Source: an uncultured Ruminococcus sp. (GTDB lineage Bacteria; Bacillota_A; Clostridia; Oscillospirales; Ruminococcaceae). From it: a stretch of DNA of 8,630 nt. Of this stretch, positions 1 to 4,747 are shown in pieces (within the stretch, counting starts at the first letter, position 1; the number at the start of each line of letters is the position of its first letter). The stretch spans positions 1 through 8,630 of the forward strand of contig CALFMA010000312.1 of NCBI GenBank assembly GCA_937880065.1. Direction: 5' to 3'. Below the pieces are notes generated by a model that worked only from the letters and a program-made list of their open reading frames with translations, did not search any database and was not told the DNA's origin. The position numbers were made by a program, and so were the translations under genes.

Positions 1-166
1 TGAATACAGCCTCGCCGTATTGCTCAAATATTTCAGGAATAGTCATTTTCTCCTGCTCTACTATGTACTCATCCGAATCTATATATGCAAGTCCCATTGC
101 TTTCGCAAGAAGCTTACCTATTGTAGACTTTCCACACCCCATAAATCCGCAGAGAAAAACCGTCAT
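1..166 (-). CDS. aroK: Shikimate kinase, N-terminal part (cut by left edge)
   Basis: Reading leftward from an ATG at 166-164 gives 55 residues before the window ends, so only the N-terminal fifth to third of a roughly 170-residue protein is present. The start MTVFLCGFMGCGKSTIGKLL contains the P-loop GFMGCGKST (Walker A). It is followed by YIDSDEYI, the shikimate-binding DxD region found just after the P-loop in this family. The enzyme is a cytoplasmic kinase that phosphorylates the 3-hydroxyl of shikimate with ATP, the fifth step towards chorismate. The ATG lies one base after the aroE stop codon, and a Shine-Dalgarno-like AGGTGA lies inside the end of aroE, so translation is probably coupled. 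AroK and AroL cannot be told apart here. The C-terminal lid and the rest of the fold are outside the window. Confidence 0.93.
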   Translation of the reverse strand, partial: MTVFLCGFMGCGKSTIGKLLAKAMGLAYIDSDEYIVEQEKMTIPEIFEQYGEAVF

Positions 167-167
167 T

Positions 168-1004
168 TTATTTCACCTGACCTTCGTTTATCTTATCTTC
201 AACAGCTTTGATAATCTTGTTGATTTCTTCCTCTGAATAAAAATCTCCGTCCCATATCTCATGAGCCTTTACAGCCTGATATACAAGCATTGAAGCTCCA
301 CCGACAGCAACCTTTCCCATAGCCTCTGCCTTTGTGATAAGCTGTGTTTTTACGGGATTATATACTGCATCAAAAACGTGTGTACAGCCTGAAATAATCT
401 CATCTGAAACAGGACAAGCCTCAGTTTTAGGATACATTCCGACAGGTGATGCATTAAGTATAACATCATATTTTCCGTCAAGCTCTGATATAATCGCAAT
501 ATTTACAACAGCTTCGGGAATTTTTGCTGTAATTTCTTCTTTAAGCTTCTGTGCGCTTTCCATAGCCTCAGGAATAATTCCAAGCGTTACGCTTCCGCCG
601 TGAAGAGCAGTTTCAATAGCCATCATTCTGCCTACACCACCACAGCCGATAAGAAGCACATTCTTGTCAAGCGGAAATTCCTTTGTTGCCGTAAGAAATC
701 CGTCACAGTCAGTATTATATCCGATAAGCTTTTCTCCGTCATTTGCAACACAGTTTACGGAATTATATCTTTCTGCACTTTCTGCAAGCTCGTCTATCTG
801 CTTTATGACATTGATTTTATGAGGGATTGTAACATTAAATCCGTTCAGACTTCTGAGAAAATCACCTTTTCCGTCAAGCTCCTCAGGTGATATTTCTTCA
901 AGACTGTATGAGCTTTCACGATTTTTTATTCTGAATAATTCATCGTGAATAAGCGGTGACATAGAATGTCCGAGAGGATATCCTATAAGAGCATATTTTT
1001 TCAT
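168..1004 (-). CDS. aroE: Shikimate dehydrogenase (NADP+)
   Basis: This 278-residue protein has the usual length for AroE, which reduces 3-dehydroshikimate to shikimate with NADPH in the cytoplasm. The substrate half carries SMSPLIH (14-20), NVTIPHK (57-63, catalytic Lys63), Asn84 and GYNTDCDGF (95-103, catalytic Asp99). The nucleotide half has the glycine-rich GCGGVGR (120-126), then NASPVGMYP (184-192), FDAVYNP (211-217) and GGASMLVYQ with Gln243. All key residues are present. Its ATG overlaps the fabD stop by one base (TAATG on the minus strand), and a purine-rich GAGGGGG inside the fabD end serves as ribosome site. aroK follows after one base. The three genes therefore look like one translationally coupled transcript. 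Confidence 0.96.
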   Translation of the reverse strand: MKKYALIGYPLGHSMSPLIHDELFRIKNRESSYSLEEISPEELDGKGDFLRSLNGFNVTIPHKINVIKQIDELAESAERYNSVNCVANDGEKLIGYNTDCDGFLTATKEFPLDKNVLLIGCGGVGRMMAIETALHGGSVTLGIIPEAMESAQKLKEEITAKIPEAVVNIAIISELDGKYDVILNASPVGMYPKTEACPVSDEIISGCTHVFDAVYNPVKTQLITKAEAMGKVAVGGASMLVYQAVKAHEIWDGDFYSEEEINKIIKAVEDKINEGQVK

Positions 1005-1912
1005 TATGCAAATGCCCCCTCAAGTGTTTTTACGTTTTCGATATTGTAAGCATTTACACCCTTGAGTGTTTTCTTTACAAGTCCTGTGAGAACCTTATTA
1101 GGTCCGAACTCAACAAATGTATCAAAACCGTCGTTTACCATAGCGTTAAGCTCTGATGTAAAGCGTACAGGTGATACAATATGCTTTGCAAGTATTTCTG
1201 CCATATCGCTGAAATCAGTAAGCTCTGCACCTGTAAGATTGCTGTAATACTTGATTTCAGGCTTTTTATATGTGATTGTCTTTGCTGTTTCGAAAAATTC
1301 CTTTGAAGCTTCTTCCATAAGCTTTGAATGGAATGCTCCTGCAACATTGAGAGGAACAACTCTTGCCTTTAATTCGGCAAAAATTTCGCTTACCTCAGCA
1401 ATTCCCTCTGGAGTTCCTGCAATAACAGTCTGCTGTGGGGAATTGTAATTTACAGCTGTTACATAGTTCACAGCCTTTGAGCAGATTTCCTCAATTTTTT
1501 CGGGAGCAAGCTTCATAACAGCCGCCATTGCACCCTTTTGCTCTGCTGTAGCCATTTCCATAGCCTCTGCACGGGCTTTTATAAGTCTGAATCCGTCCTC
1601 GGCGGAAACCATACCTGAGCTTACAAGTGCCGCATATTCGCCAAGGGAGTGACCTGCAACACCGTCAAATTTAAATCCTTTTTCAATAGCCGCATTAAGG
1701 CACACGAGAGAAGTGAGCATAATGGCAGGCTGAGCGTTGATAGTTTTTGACAGTTCCTCAATGGGAGCTTCAAAGCAAATCTGCTTCATATCCCTGCCGA
1801 GGATTTCCGACGCTGTATCGTATAAATCCGCCATTTTTGGGAAAGCGTCGTATATGTCCTTTCCCATGCCCTGAGTCTGTGAACCTTGCCCTACGAAAAG
1901 TGAAATAGTCAT
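1004..1912 (-). CDS. fabD: Malonyl-CoA:ACP transacylase
   Basis: This 302-residue protein moves malonyl from CoA to acyl carrier protein, supplying the elongation unit for type II fatty acid synthesis. VGQGSQTQGMG (7-17) is the oxyanion-hole segment. GHSLG (87-91) contains nucleophile Ser89. Arg114 in KARAEAM binds the malonyl carboxylate, and AGAFHS (191-196) supplies catalytic His195. VEFGPNKVLTGLVKK near the C terminus is also typical. The start is well placed against family members, with AAAGGAAC (plus-strand 1924-1931) upstream; the spacing is somewhat long. It is first in a leftward fabD-aroE-aroK operon and is divergent from fabH. In many Firmicutes fabD sits inside the main fab cluster, so this separation is a rearrangement worth noting. 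Confidence 0.96.
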   Translation of the reverse strand: MTISLFVGQGSQTQGMGKDIYDAFPKMADLYDTASEILGRDMKQICFEAPIEELSKTINAQPAIMLTSLVCLNAAIEKGFKFDGVAGHSLGEYAALVSSGMVSAEDGFRLIKARAEAMEMATAEQKGAMAAVMKLAPEKIEEICSKAVNYVTAVNYNSPQQTVIAGTPEGIAEVSEIFAELKARVVPLNVAGAFHSKLMEEASKEFFETAKTITYKKPEIKYYSNLTGAELTDFSDMAEILAKHIVSPVRFTSELNAMVNDGFDTFVEFGPNKVLTGLVKKTLKGVNAYNIENVKTLEGAFA

Positions 1913-1925
1913 AATTTTTTATTGT

Positions 1926-1929
1926 TCCT
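1926..1929 (-). promoter_or_regulatory. Ribosome binding site of fabD
   Basis: The minus strand reads AGGA inside AAAGGAAC. The distance to the fabD ATG is about 13 bases, longer than the optimum, which may lower initiation. No better-placed purine run or alternative start is seen. Confidence 0.6.
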
Positions 1930-1937
1930 TTCTGTGC

Positions 1938-1962
1938 AAATCGTCGAATTAATCAACGATTT
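1938..1962. promoter_or_regulatory. Near-palindrome in fabD leader, possible operator
   Basis: Perfect 7-bp arms AAATCGT and ACGATTT flank 11 bases. After one C/A mismatch the symmetry continues inward through GA and TC. The element lies about 45 to 70 bases downstream of the predicted fabD transcription start and before the ribosome site. It could be a repressor site or an RNA hairpin. A role in lipid control is inference only. Confidence 0.4.
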
Positions 1963-2013
1963 AAGCCGATTATTCTAATAAATCCTGTCTAAAGTGCTGA
2001 AATTTCATTTCCC

Positions 2014-2042
2014 ATTATAAAAAGAGAAAAAAATTCTTGCAA
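2014..2042 (-). promoter_or_regulatory. Promoter of the fabD-aroE-aroK operon
   Basis: On the minus strand TTGCAA (2042-2037) is followed after exactly 17 bases by TATAAT (2019-2014), a perfect -10 box. Transcription would begin near 2007, giving a leader of about 95 nt. The -35 box matches TTGACA at four of six bases. It is the same six bases used by the fabH promoter on the other strand. Confidence 0.7.
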
Positions 2043-2065
2043 AATTTTTGGAAATGATTTACAAT
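2037..2065 (+). promoter_or_regulatory. Promoter of the fabH-fabK cluster
   Basis: TTGCAA (2037-2042) is followed after 17 bases by TACAAT (2060-2065), which matches the -10 consensus at five of six bases. Transcription would start near 2072, leaving a leader of about 205 nt before fabH. The -35 hexamer is self-complementary and is shared with the fabD promoter, so the two polymerases should compete for it. Confidence 0.65.
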
Positions 2066-2095
2066 ATATATGTATACTGTAAAACACCGACCAAG

Positions 2096-2112
2096 TACAC
2101 CTGACGGGTGTA
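2096..2112. promoter_or_regulatory. 17-bp perfect inverted repeat, candidate fab operator
   Basis: TACACC and GGTGTA flank TGACG, giving perfect 6-bp arms. The site sits about 25 to 40 bases after the predicted fabH transcription start, a typical place for a repressor roadblock. It does not match the FapR or FabT consensus that I know. It could equally be a small 5' hairpin in the RNA. Confidence 0.4.
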
Positions 2113-2131
2113 TATTATTACTATAACATAA

Positions 2132-2198
2132 TTTTGAAAATATTACAACACTTTTTTCAAAAATTTCACTTGATTATCTCAGAATTATTGTGTTGTAA
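2132..2198 (+). ncRNA. Interlocking stem arms in the fabH leader
   Basis: TTTTGAAAA (2132-2140) is complementary to TTTTCAAAA (2154-2162). TTACAACAC (2143-2151), lying in the loop of that stem, is complementary to GTGTTGTAA (2190-2198). Both pairings are perfect over 9 bp. Because one arm of the second stem lies inside the first loop, they form either an H-type pseudoknot or two alternative structures. I recognise no known regulatory RNA, and the first pair is AT-only apart from one G-C pair. Confidence 0.35.
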
Positions 2199-2208
2199 CT
2201 GCTCAGCG

Positions 2209-2234
2209 GATAATCCTGACAAATCGGATTAATC
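2209..2234 (+). repeat. Bulged hairpin before the fabH ribosome site
   Basis: GATAATCC (2209-2216) pairs with GGATTAATC (2226-2234) through eight base pairs with one bulged A at 2232 and a 9-nt loop. It ends about 30 bases before AAGGAG and contains the direct repeat AATCGG twice on its 3' side. No U-run follows, so it is not an intrinsic terminator. A role in translation control is possible but unproven. Confidence 0.35.
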
Positions 2235-2263
2235 GGGAGCGATAAATATTAGTGTGGTTTATT

Positions 2264-2269
2264 AAGGAG
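2264..2269 (+). promoter_or_regulatory. Ribosome binding site of fabH
   Basis: AAGGAG lies 7 bases before the ATG at 2277. A second ATG at 2272 is in another frame and too close to the site, so 2277 is the start. Confidence 0.85.
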
Positions 2270-2276
2270 CTATGAA

Positions 2277-3263
2277 ATGGGAGTTAAACTTTTGGCTATG
2301 GGAAGCTATCTTCCCGAAAAAATTATGACAAACGATGACTTTGCGAAATTCCTCGATACAAATGATGAGTGGATTCGCACACGTACAGGCATTACACAGC
2401 GTCATATGGCAGGCTGGGAGCCTGTGTGGTACATGGGAAAAAAGGCTGCTGAAAAGGCAATCGAAAAGGCTGGGATTTCCCCAAAGGACATCGGACTTGT
2501 CATTGTAAGCACCGTTACAAGCGATTTTGTAACACCAAGTATTGCAAGTCTGCTACAGTATGAATTGGGAATTGAAAATGCAGCGGCTTTTGACCTTAAT
2601 GCTGCTTGTTCGGGATTTGTATTTTCACTTGATACCGCAAGAAGATTTCTCGAAACTGATGATAATATGAAATATGCCCTTGTAATCTCAACTGAGGCTA
2701 TTTCACGTATATGCGATTTTGAGGACAGAGGTTCATGTATTCTTTTCGGTGACGGTGCAGCTGCCGCTGTTATCGAAAAAAGCGACAGCCTTTATTCTTC
2801 ATTCCTCAATTCCGACGGTAGCGGTGCAAGAAAGCTTTATGCAAGAAACTGCACTCCTGCCCCAATCGTAAAGCAGGAAACTGATTTCGAGGACGGATTT
2901 GAAAAACAAGCTGTCCACAGCCTGTATCAGGACGGCAGAGAGGTTTATAAATTCGCTGTAAAGGCACTTCCAGCGGCATTTAATGCGGCTGCTGAAAAAA
3001 TCGGCATTACAAGCGAGGAAATTGACTGGTTTGTGCCGCATCAGGCAAATGTGAGAATTATTGAAACTGCCGCTAAAAATCTCGGTGCGTCAATGGATAA
3101 GTTTATAGTTACCCTTGACCACCACGGAAATACTTCAAGCGCATCAATTCCTCTTGCCCTTGACGAAGCTATTGAAAAGGGAATTGTGAAAAGAGGACAA
3201 AAGCTTGCATTGGTAGGCTTTGGTGCAGGTCTTTCCTACGGCAGCGTTATTTTAGAATATTAA
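2277..3263 (+). CDS. fabH: 3-Oxoacyl-ACP synthase III (KAS III)
   Basis: This 328-residue protein condenses acetyl-CoA or a branched starter acyl-CoA with malonyl-ACP to begin each fatty acid. The thiolase-fold catalytic triad is complete: Cys111 in DLNAACSGF, His255 in WFVPHQAN, and Asn285 in DHHGNTSS. The N terminus has the expected NDDFAKFLDTNDEWIRTRTG segment, and the C terminus ends GFGAGLSYGSVILEY as in the family. One oddity is WEPVWYMG (47-54), where relatives usually have a small, polar ETVSTM-like stretch; this lies near the starter CoA entrance. The gene opens the rightward fab cluster, with fabK following after about 85 bases. Straight-chain and branched-chain starter preference cannot be read from the sequence. 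Confidence 0.96.
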   Translation: MGVKLLAMGSYLPEKIMTNDDFAKFLDTNDEWIRTRTGITQRHMAGWEPVWYMGKKAAEKAIEKAGISPKDIGLVIVSTVTSDFVTPSIASLLQYELGIENAAAFDLNAACSGFVFSLDTARRFLETDDNMKYALVISTEAISRICDFEDRGSCILFGDGAAAAVIEKSDSLYSSFLNSDGSGARKLYARNCTPAPIVKQETDFEDGFEKQAVHSLYQDGREVYKFAVKALPAAFNAAAEKIGITSEEIDWFVPHQANVRIIETAAKNLGASMDKFIVTLDHHGNTSSASIPLALDEAIEKGIVKRGQKLALVGFGAGLSYGSVILEY

Positions 3264-3271
3264 TCTATATC

Positions 3272-3289
3272 GGGCGGTAATCTCCGCCC
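3272..3289 (+). repeat. GC-rich hairpin between fabH and fabK
   Basis: GGGCGG and CCGCCC form perfect 6-bp arms around TAATCT, just after the fabH stop. The following bases are CTACAAGG with no U-run, so a terminator is unlikely. It resembles the short GGGCGG-type intergenic palindromes that recur in clostridial genomes. It could affect transcript stability between the two genes. Confidence 0.5.
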
Positions 3290-3334
3290 CTACAAGGAAG
3301 GTTTTATCCCACATAAACAGATAAATGTTGAAAA

Positions 3335-3341
3335 GAGGAGG
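3335..3341 (+). promoter_or_regulatory. Ribosome binding site deciding the fabK start
   Basis: GAGGAGG lies 7 bases before the ATG at 3349. It shows that 3349, not the in-frame ATG at 3325, is the real start. The eight codons after 3325 would be translated through the ribosome site itself. Confidence 0.88.
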
Positions 3342-3348
3342 ACAAATT

Positions 3349-4275
3349 ATGAAAACAAGAATTACAGAATTACTGGGTTGTCAGTACCCCATTATTCAGG
3401 GCGGTATGGCTTGGATTGCAGAGCATAACCTTGCGGCAGCTGTATCAAATGCAGGGGGTATCGGTCTTATCGCAGGCGGCTCAGCTCCTATTGACTATCT
3501 CCGTGAGCAGATTCGTCTTTGCAAGGAGAAAACAGATAAGCCCTTCGGTGTAAATATTATGCTGATGAGTCCAAATGCAGAGGACCTTGCACAGCTTTGT
3601 ATTGATGAAAAAGTTGCTGTTGTAACAACAGGTGCAGGAAATCCCGGAAAATTCATTCCCGCTTGGAAAGAGGCAGGAATCAAGGTAATCCCTGTTATTC
3701 CCTCAGTTGCTCTTGCAAAGCGTATGGAGCGTGCAGGTGCTGACGCTGTAGTTGCAGAGGGTACTGAATCAGGCGGTCATATCGGCGAAAATACAACAAT
3801 GTGCCTTGTTCCGCAGGTTGTGGACGCTCTTGAAATCCCCGTAATTGCCGCAGGCGGTATTGCTGACGGCAGAGGTATTGCGGCTTCATTTATGCTTGGT
3901 GCGGAGGGCGTACAGATTGGTACACGTTTCCTTGCATCTGAGGAATGTCAGATTCACCCCACTTTCAAGGAGCTTGTTGTTAAAGCTAAGGACACAGACA
4001 GCGTTGTAACAGGAAGATACACAGGACACCCTTGCAGAAACATCAAGACAAAGTTCTCCAAAATGCTTGCAAACGGCGAAAAGGACGGCTCACTCACTCC
4101 CGAACAGTTCGAGGAAGTTACTCTCGGTTCTCTCCGTAAAGCAGTTCAGGACGGTAATCTTGAAGAAGGTTCATTCCTCTGCGGTGCTATTGCAGGTATG
4201 ATCAATGATATTAAGCCCTGCGAAGCTATCGTTAAGGAGCTTATGGAACAGGCGGAGAGATTAATTAAGAATTAA
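3349..4275 (+). CDS. fabK: Enoyl-ACP reductase II (FMN-dependent)
   Basis: This 308-residue TIM-barrel flavoprotein of the nitronate-monooxygenase/FabK family reduces trans-2-enoyl-ACP with NAD(P)H, the last step of each elongation cycle. It opens with the family signature CQYPIIQGGMAWIAEHNLA. SAP (45-47) and GVNIMLM (67-73) follow. SGGHIGE contains His144, the position reported as catalytic in pneumococcal FabK. AAGGIADGRGI (167-177) and EGVQIGTRFLASEEC bind FMN phosphate. FabK enzymes are unrelated to FabI and, as a family, are insensitive to triclosan. The last codons (LIKN) run into an AATTAAGAATT repeat, suggesting that the exact C terminus is repeat-derived. A nitronate monooxygenase is the alternative, but length, His144 and the fab context favour FabK. 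Confidence 0.94.
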   Translation: MKTRITELLGCQYPIIQGGMAWIAEHNLAAAVSNAGGIGLIAGGSAPIDYLREQIRLCKEKTDKPFGVNIMLMSPNAEDLAQLCIDEKVAVVTTGAGNPGKFIPAWKEAGIKVIPVIPSVALAKRMERAGADAVVAEGTESGGHIGENTTMCLVPQVVDALEIPVIAAGGIADGRGIAASFMLGAEGVQIGTRFLASEECQIHPTFKELVVKAKDTDSVVTGRYTGHPCRNIKTKFSKMLANGEKDGSLTPEQFEEVTLGSLRKAVQDGNLEEGSFLCGAIAGMINDIKPCEAIVKELMEQAERLIKN

Positions 4276-4301
4276 GAATTATGAATTAAGAATTGTGAAT
4301 A
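4274..4301 (+). repeat. Two 14-bp tandem AAGAATTATGAATT-type units
   Basis: AAGAATTATGAATT (4274-4287) is followed directly by AAGAATTGTGAATA (4288-4301), with two mismatches. It continues a run begun in the last fabK codons. Such AATTAAGAATT low-complexity repeats are common between genes of Ruminococcus-like genomes. No function is evident. Confidence 0.7.
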
Positions 4302-4324
4302 AATTCGTAATTATTTTTTCAAGC

Positions 4325-4352
4325 TTTTAGCCGTTAGCCATTAGCTTTTAGC
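4325..4352 (+). repeat. Four tandem heptamers NNTTAGC
   Basis: TTTTAGC, CGTTAGC, CATTAGC and TTTTAGC run head to tail. A reverse-oriented copy (GGCTAACAGC, 4699-4708) lies on the far side of the small DUF4177-like gene, and its reverse complement matches nine of ten bases of GCCGTTAGCC at 4329-4338. The repeats thus frame the segment between fabK and fabG. Confidence 0.7.
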
Positions 4353-4374
4353 TTTCTGAACGGCAGAGCTGGAT

Positions 4375-4428
4375 TCTGTAGAGGCTGACGGGCAGCACCC
4401 GCTGGCATCGGGTAGTCCGTGATACAGA
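4375..4428 (+). ncRNA. Foldable RNA-like segment of unknown class
   Basis: Three nested helices can form: TCTGTA (4375-4380) with TACAGA (4423-4428), ACGG (4388-4391) with CCGT (4417-4420), and ACCCG (4397-4401) with CGGGT (4409-4413) around the 7-base loop CTGGCAT. Two asymmetric internal loops separate them. The GC-rich segment stands out from its AT-rich surroundings and lies about 40 bases before the small gene. It is not a tRNA and I match it to no known riboswitch. It may be a leader RNA, part of a repeat element, or chance. Confidence 0.35.
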
Positions 4429-4466
4429 TATTGTAAACATTGTAAGATATAAGGATAGGGATTATT

Positions 4467-4679
4467 ATGAAAAGATATAAATTTATAAGAATGACATACA
4501 AGGTGCTAAAAGGCGGATACGTAACTGCAAAAGAGGACGGATACCGTAACCACAGAACAGTAATCAGAGATATGGCTGTTCTTGGTTGGCGGTTTGTAAG
4601 TCAACTTCCCGTTGAGGTAGGCAGTTATGGTGCAATCGCCAGCTACGACCTTGTATTTGAAATTGATTGTGAAAATTAA
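4467..4679 (+). CDS. Small DUF4177-like protein
   Basis: This 70-residue protein begins MKRYKFIRMTYKVLKGGY and later has LGWRFVSQLP (39-48) and YDLVFEID near its end. The pattern of an N-terminal YKF strand, a central GWxFV and a final beta strand LVFE resembles DUF4177, a family of small alpha/beta proteins without an assigned role. There is no signal peptide, membrane segment or cysteine cluster. AAGGAT with a nearby AGGG lies about 10 bases upstream of the ATG, a moderate ribosome site. It sits between fabK and fabG in the same direction, framed by repeats. A place in the fab transcript is likely, but participation in lipid synthesis is not shown. Family assignment is by pattern only. Confidence 0.75.
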   Translation: MKRYKFIRMTYKVLKGGYVTAKEDGYRNHRTVIRDMAVLGWRFVSQLPVEVGSYGAIASYDLVFEIDCEN

Positions 4680-4709
4680 AACAATTGCCAGATTTAAAGG
4701 CTAACAGCT

Positions 4710-4728
4710 TGCTTTGCTAAGCAAAGCA
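4710..4728 (+). repeat. Perfect hairpin before fabG
   Basis: TGCTTTGC and GCAAAGCA form 8-bp perfect arms around TAA. Only three T residues follow before AAAATGGAGG, so it is a weak terminator at best. It may attenuate transcription or protect the fabG mRNA end, or it may be one end of the repeat-framed segment. Confidence 0.6.
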
Positions 4729-4736
4729 TTTAAAAT

Positions 4737-4741
4737 GGAGG
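4737..4741 (+). promoter_or_regulatory. Ribosome binding site of fabG
   Basis: GGAGG lies 6 bases before the ATG at 4748, supporting that start. Confidence 0.85.
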
Positions 4742-4747
4742 TAAAAT

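Larger units (their letters stand above)
1913..2276. other. Divergent regulatory region between fabD and fabH
   Basis: These 364 non-coding bases are AT-rich and contain no credible gene. They hold back-to-back promoters sharing one -35 box at 2037-2042. The short fabD leader has an imperfect palindrome. The roughly 205-nt fabH leader has several inverted repeats. Each element is listed separately. AATCGG occurs on the plus strand at 2222-2227 and 2231-2236 and on the minus strand near 1966-1971, so both leaders carry the same hexamer. I recognise no known riboswitch class and no full FapR or FabT operator. Confidence 0.85.

Noticed and set aside
2073..2078. Alternative -10 box TATACT for fabH
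   Set aside because: No acceptable -35 lies 16 to 18 bases upstream, whereas TACAAT at 2060 has TTGCAA at 17 bases.
2168..2183. FabT-type operator around TTGATTATC
   Set aside because: Only one half resembles TTTGATTATCAAA; the right half reads TCAGA, so the palindrome is missing.
3272..3300. Intrinsic terminator after fabH
   Set aside because: The 6-bp GC-rich stem is not followed by a T-run, and fabK continues in the same direction with a strong ribosome site.
3325..3348. Longer fabK beginning at the upstream in-frame ATG
   Set aside because: GAGGAGG at 3335-3341 sits 7 bases before ATG 3349, and family members begin at MKTRITELLG-like sequence. The extra eight residues are encoded by the ribosome site.
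4325..4352. CRISPR-like array
   Set aside because: The units are 7 bp and directly adjacent with no spacers, and no cas gene is present.
4375..4428. tRNA or tRNA fragment
   Set aside because: The 5-bp stem with 7-base loop resembles a T-arm, but there is no TTCGA, no acceptor stem of 7 bp and no anticodon arm.
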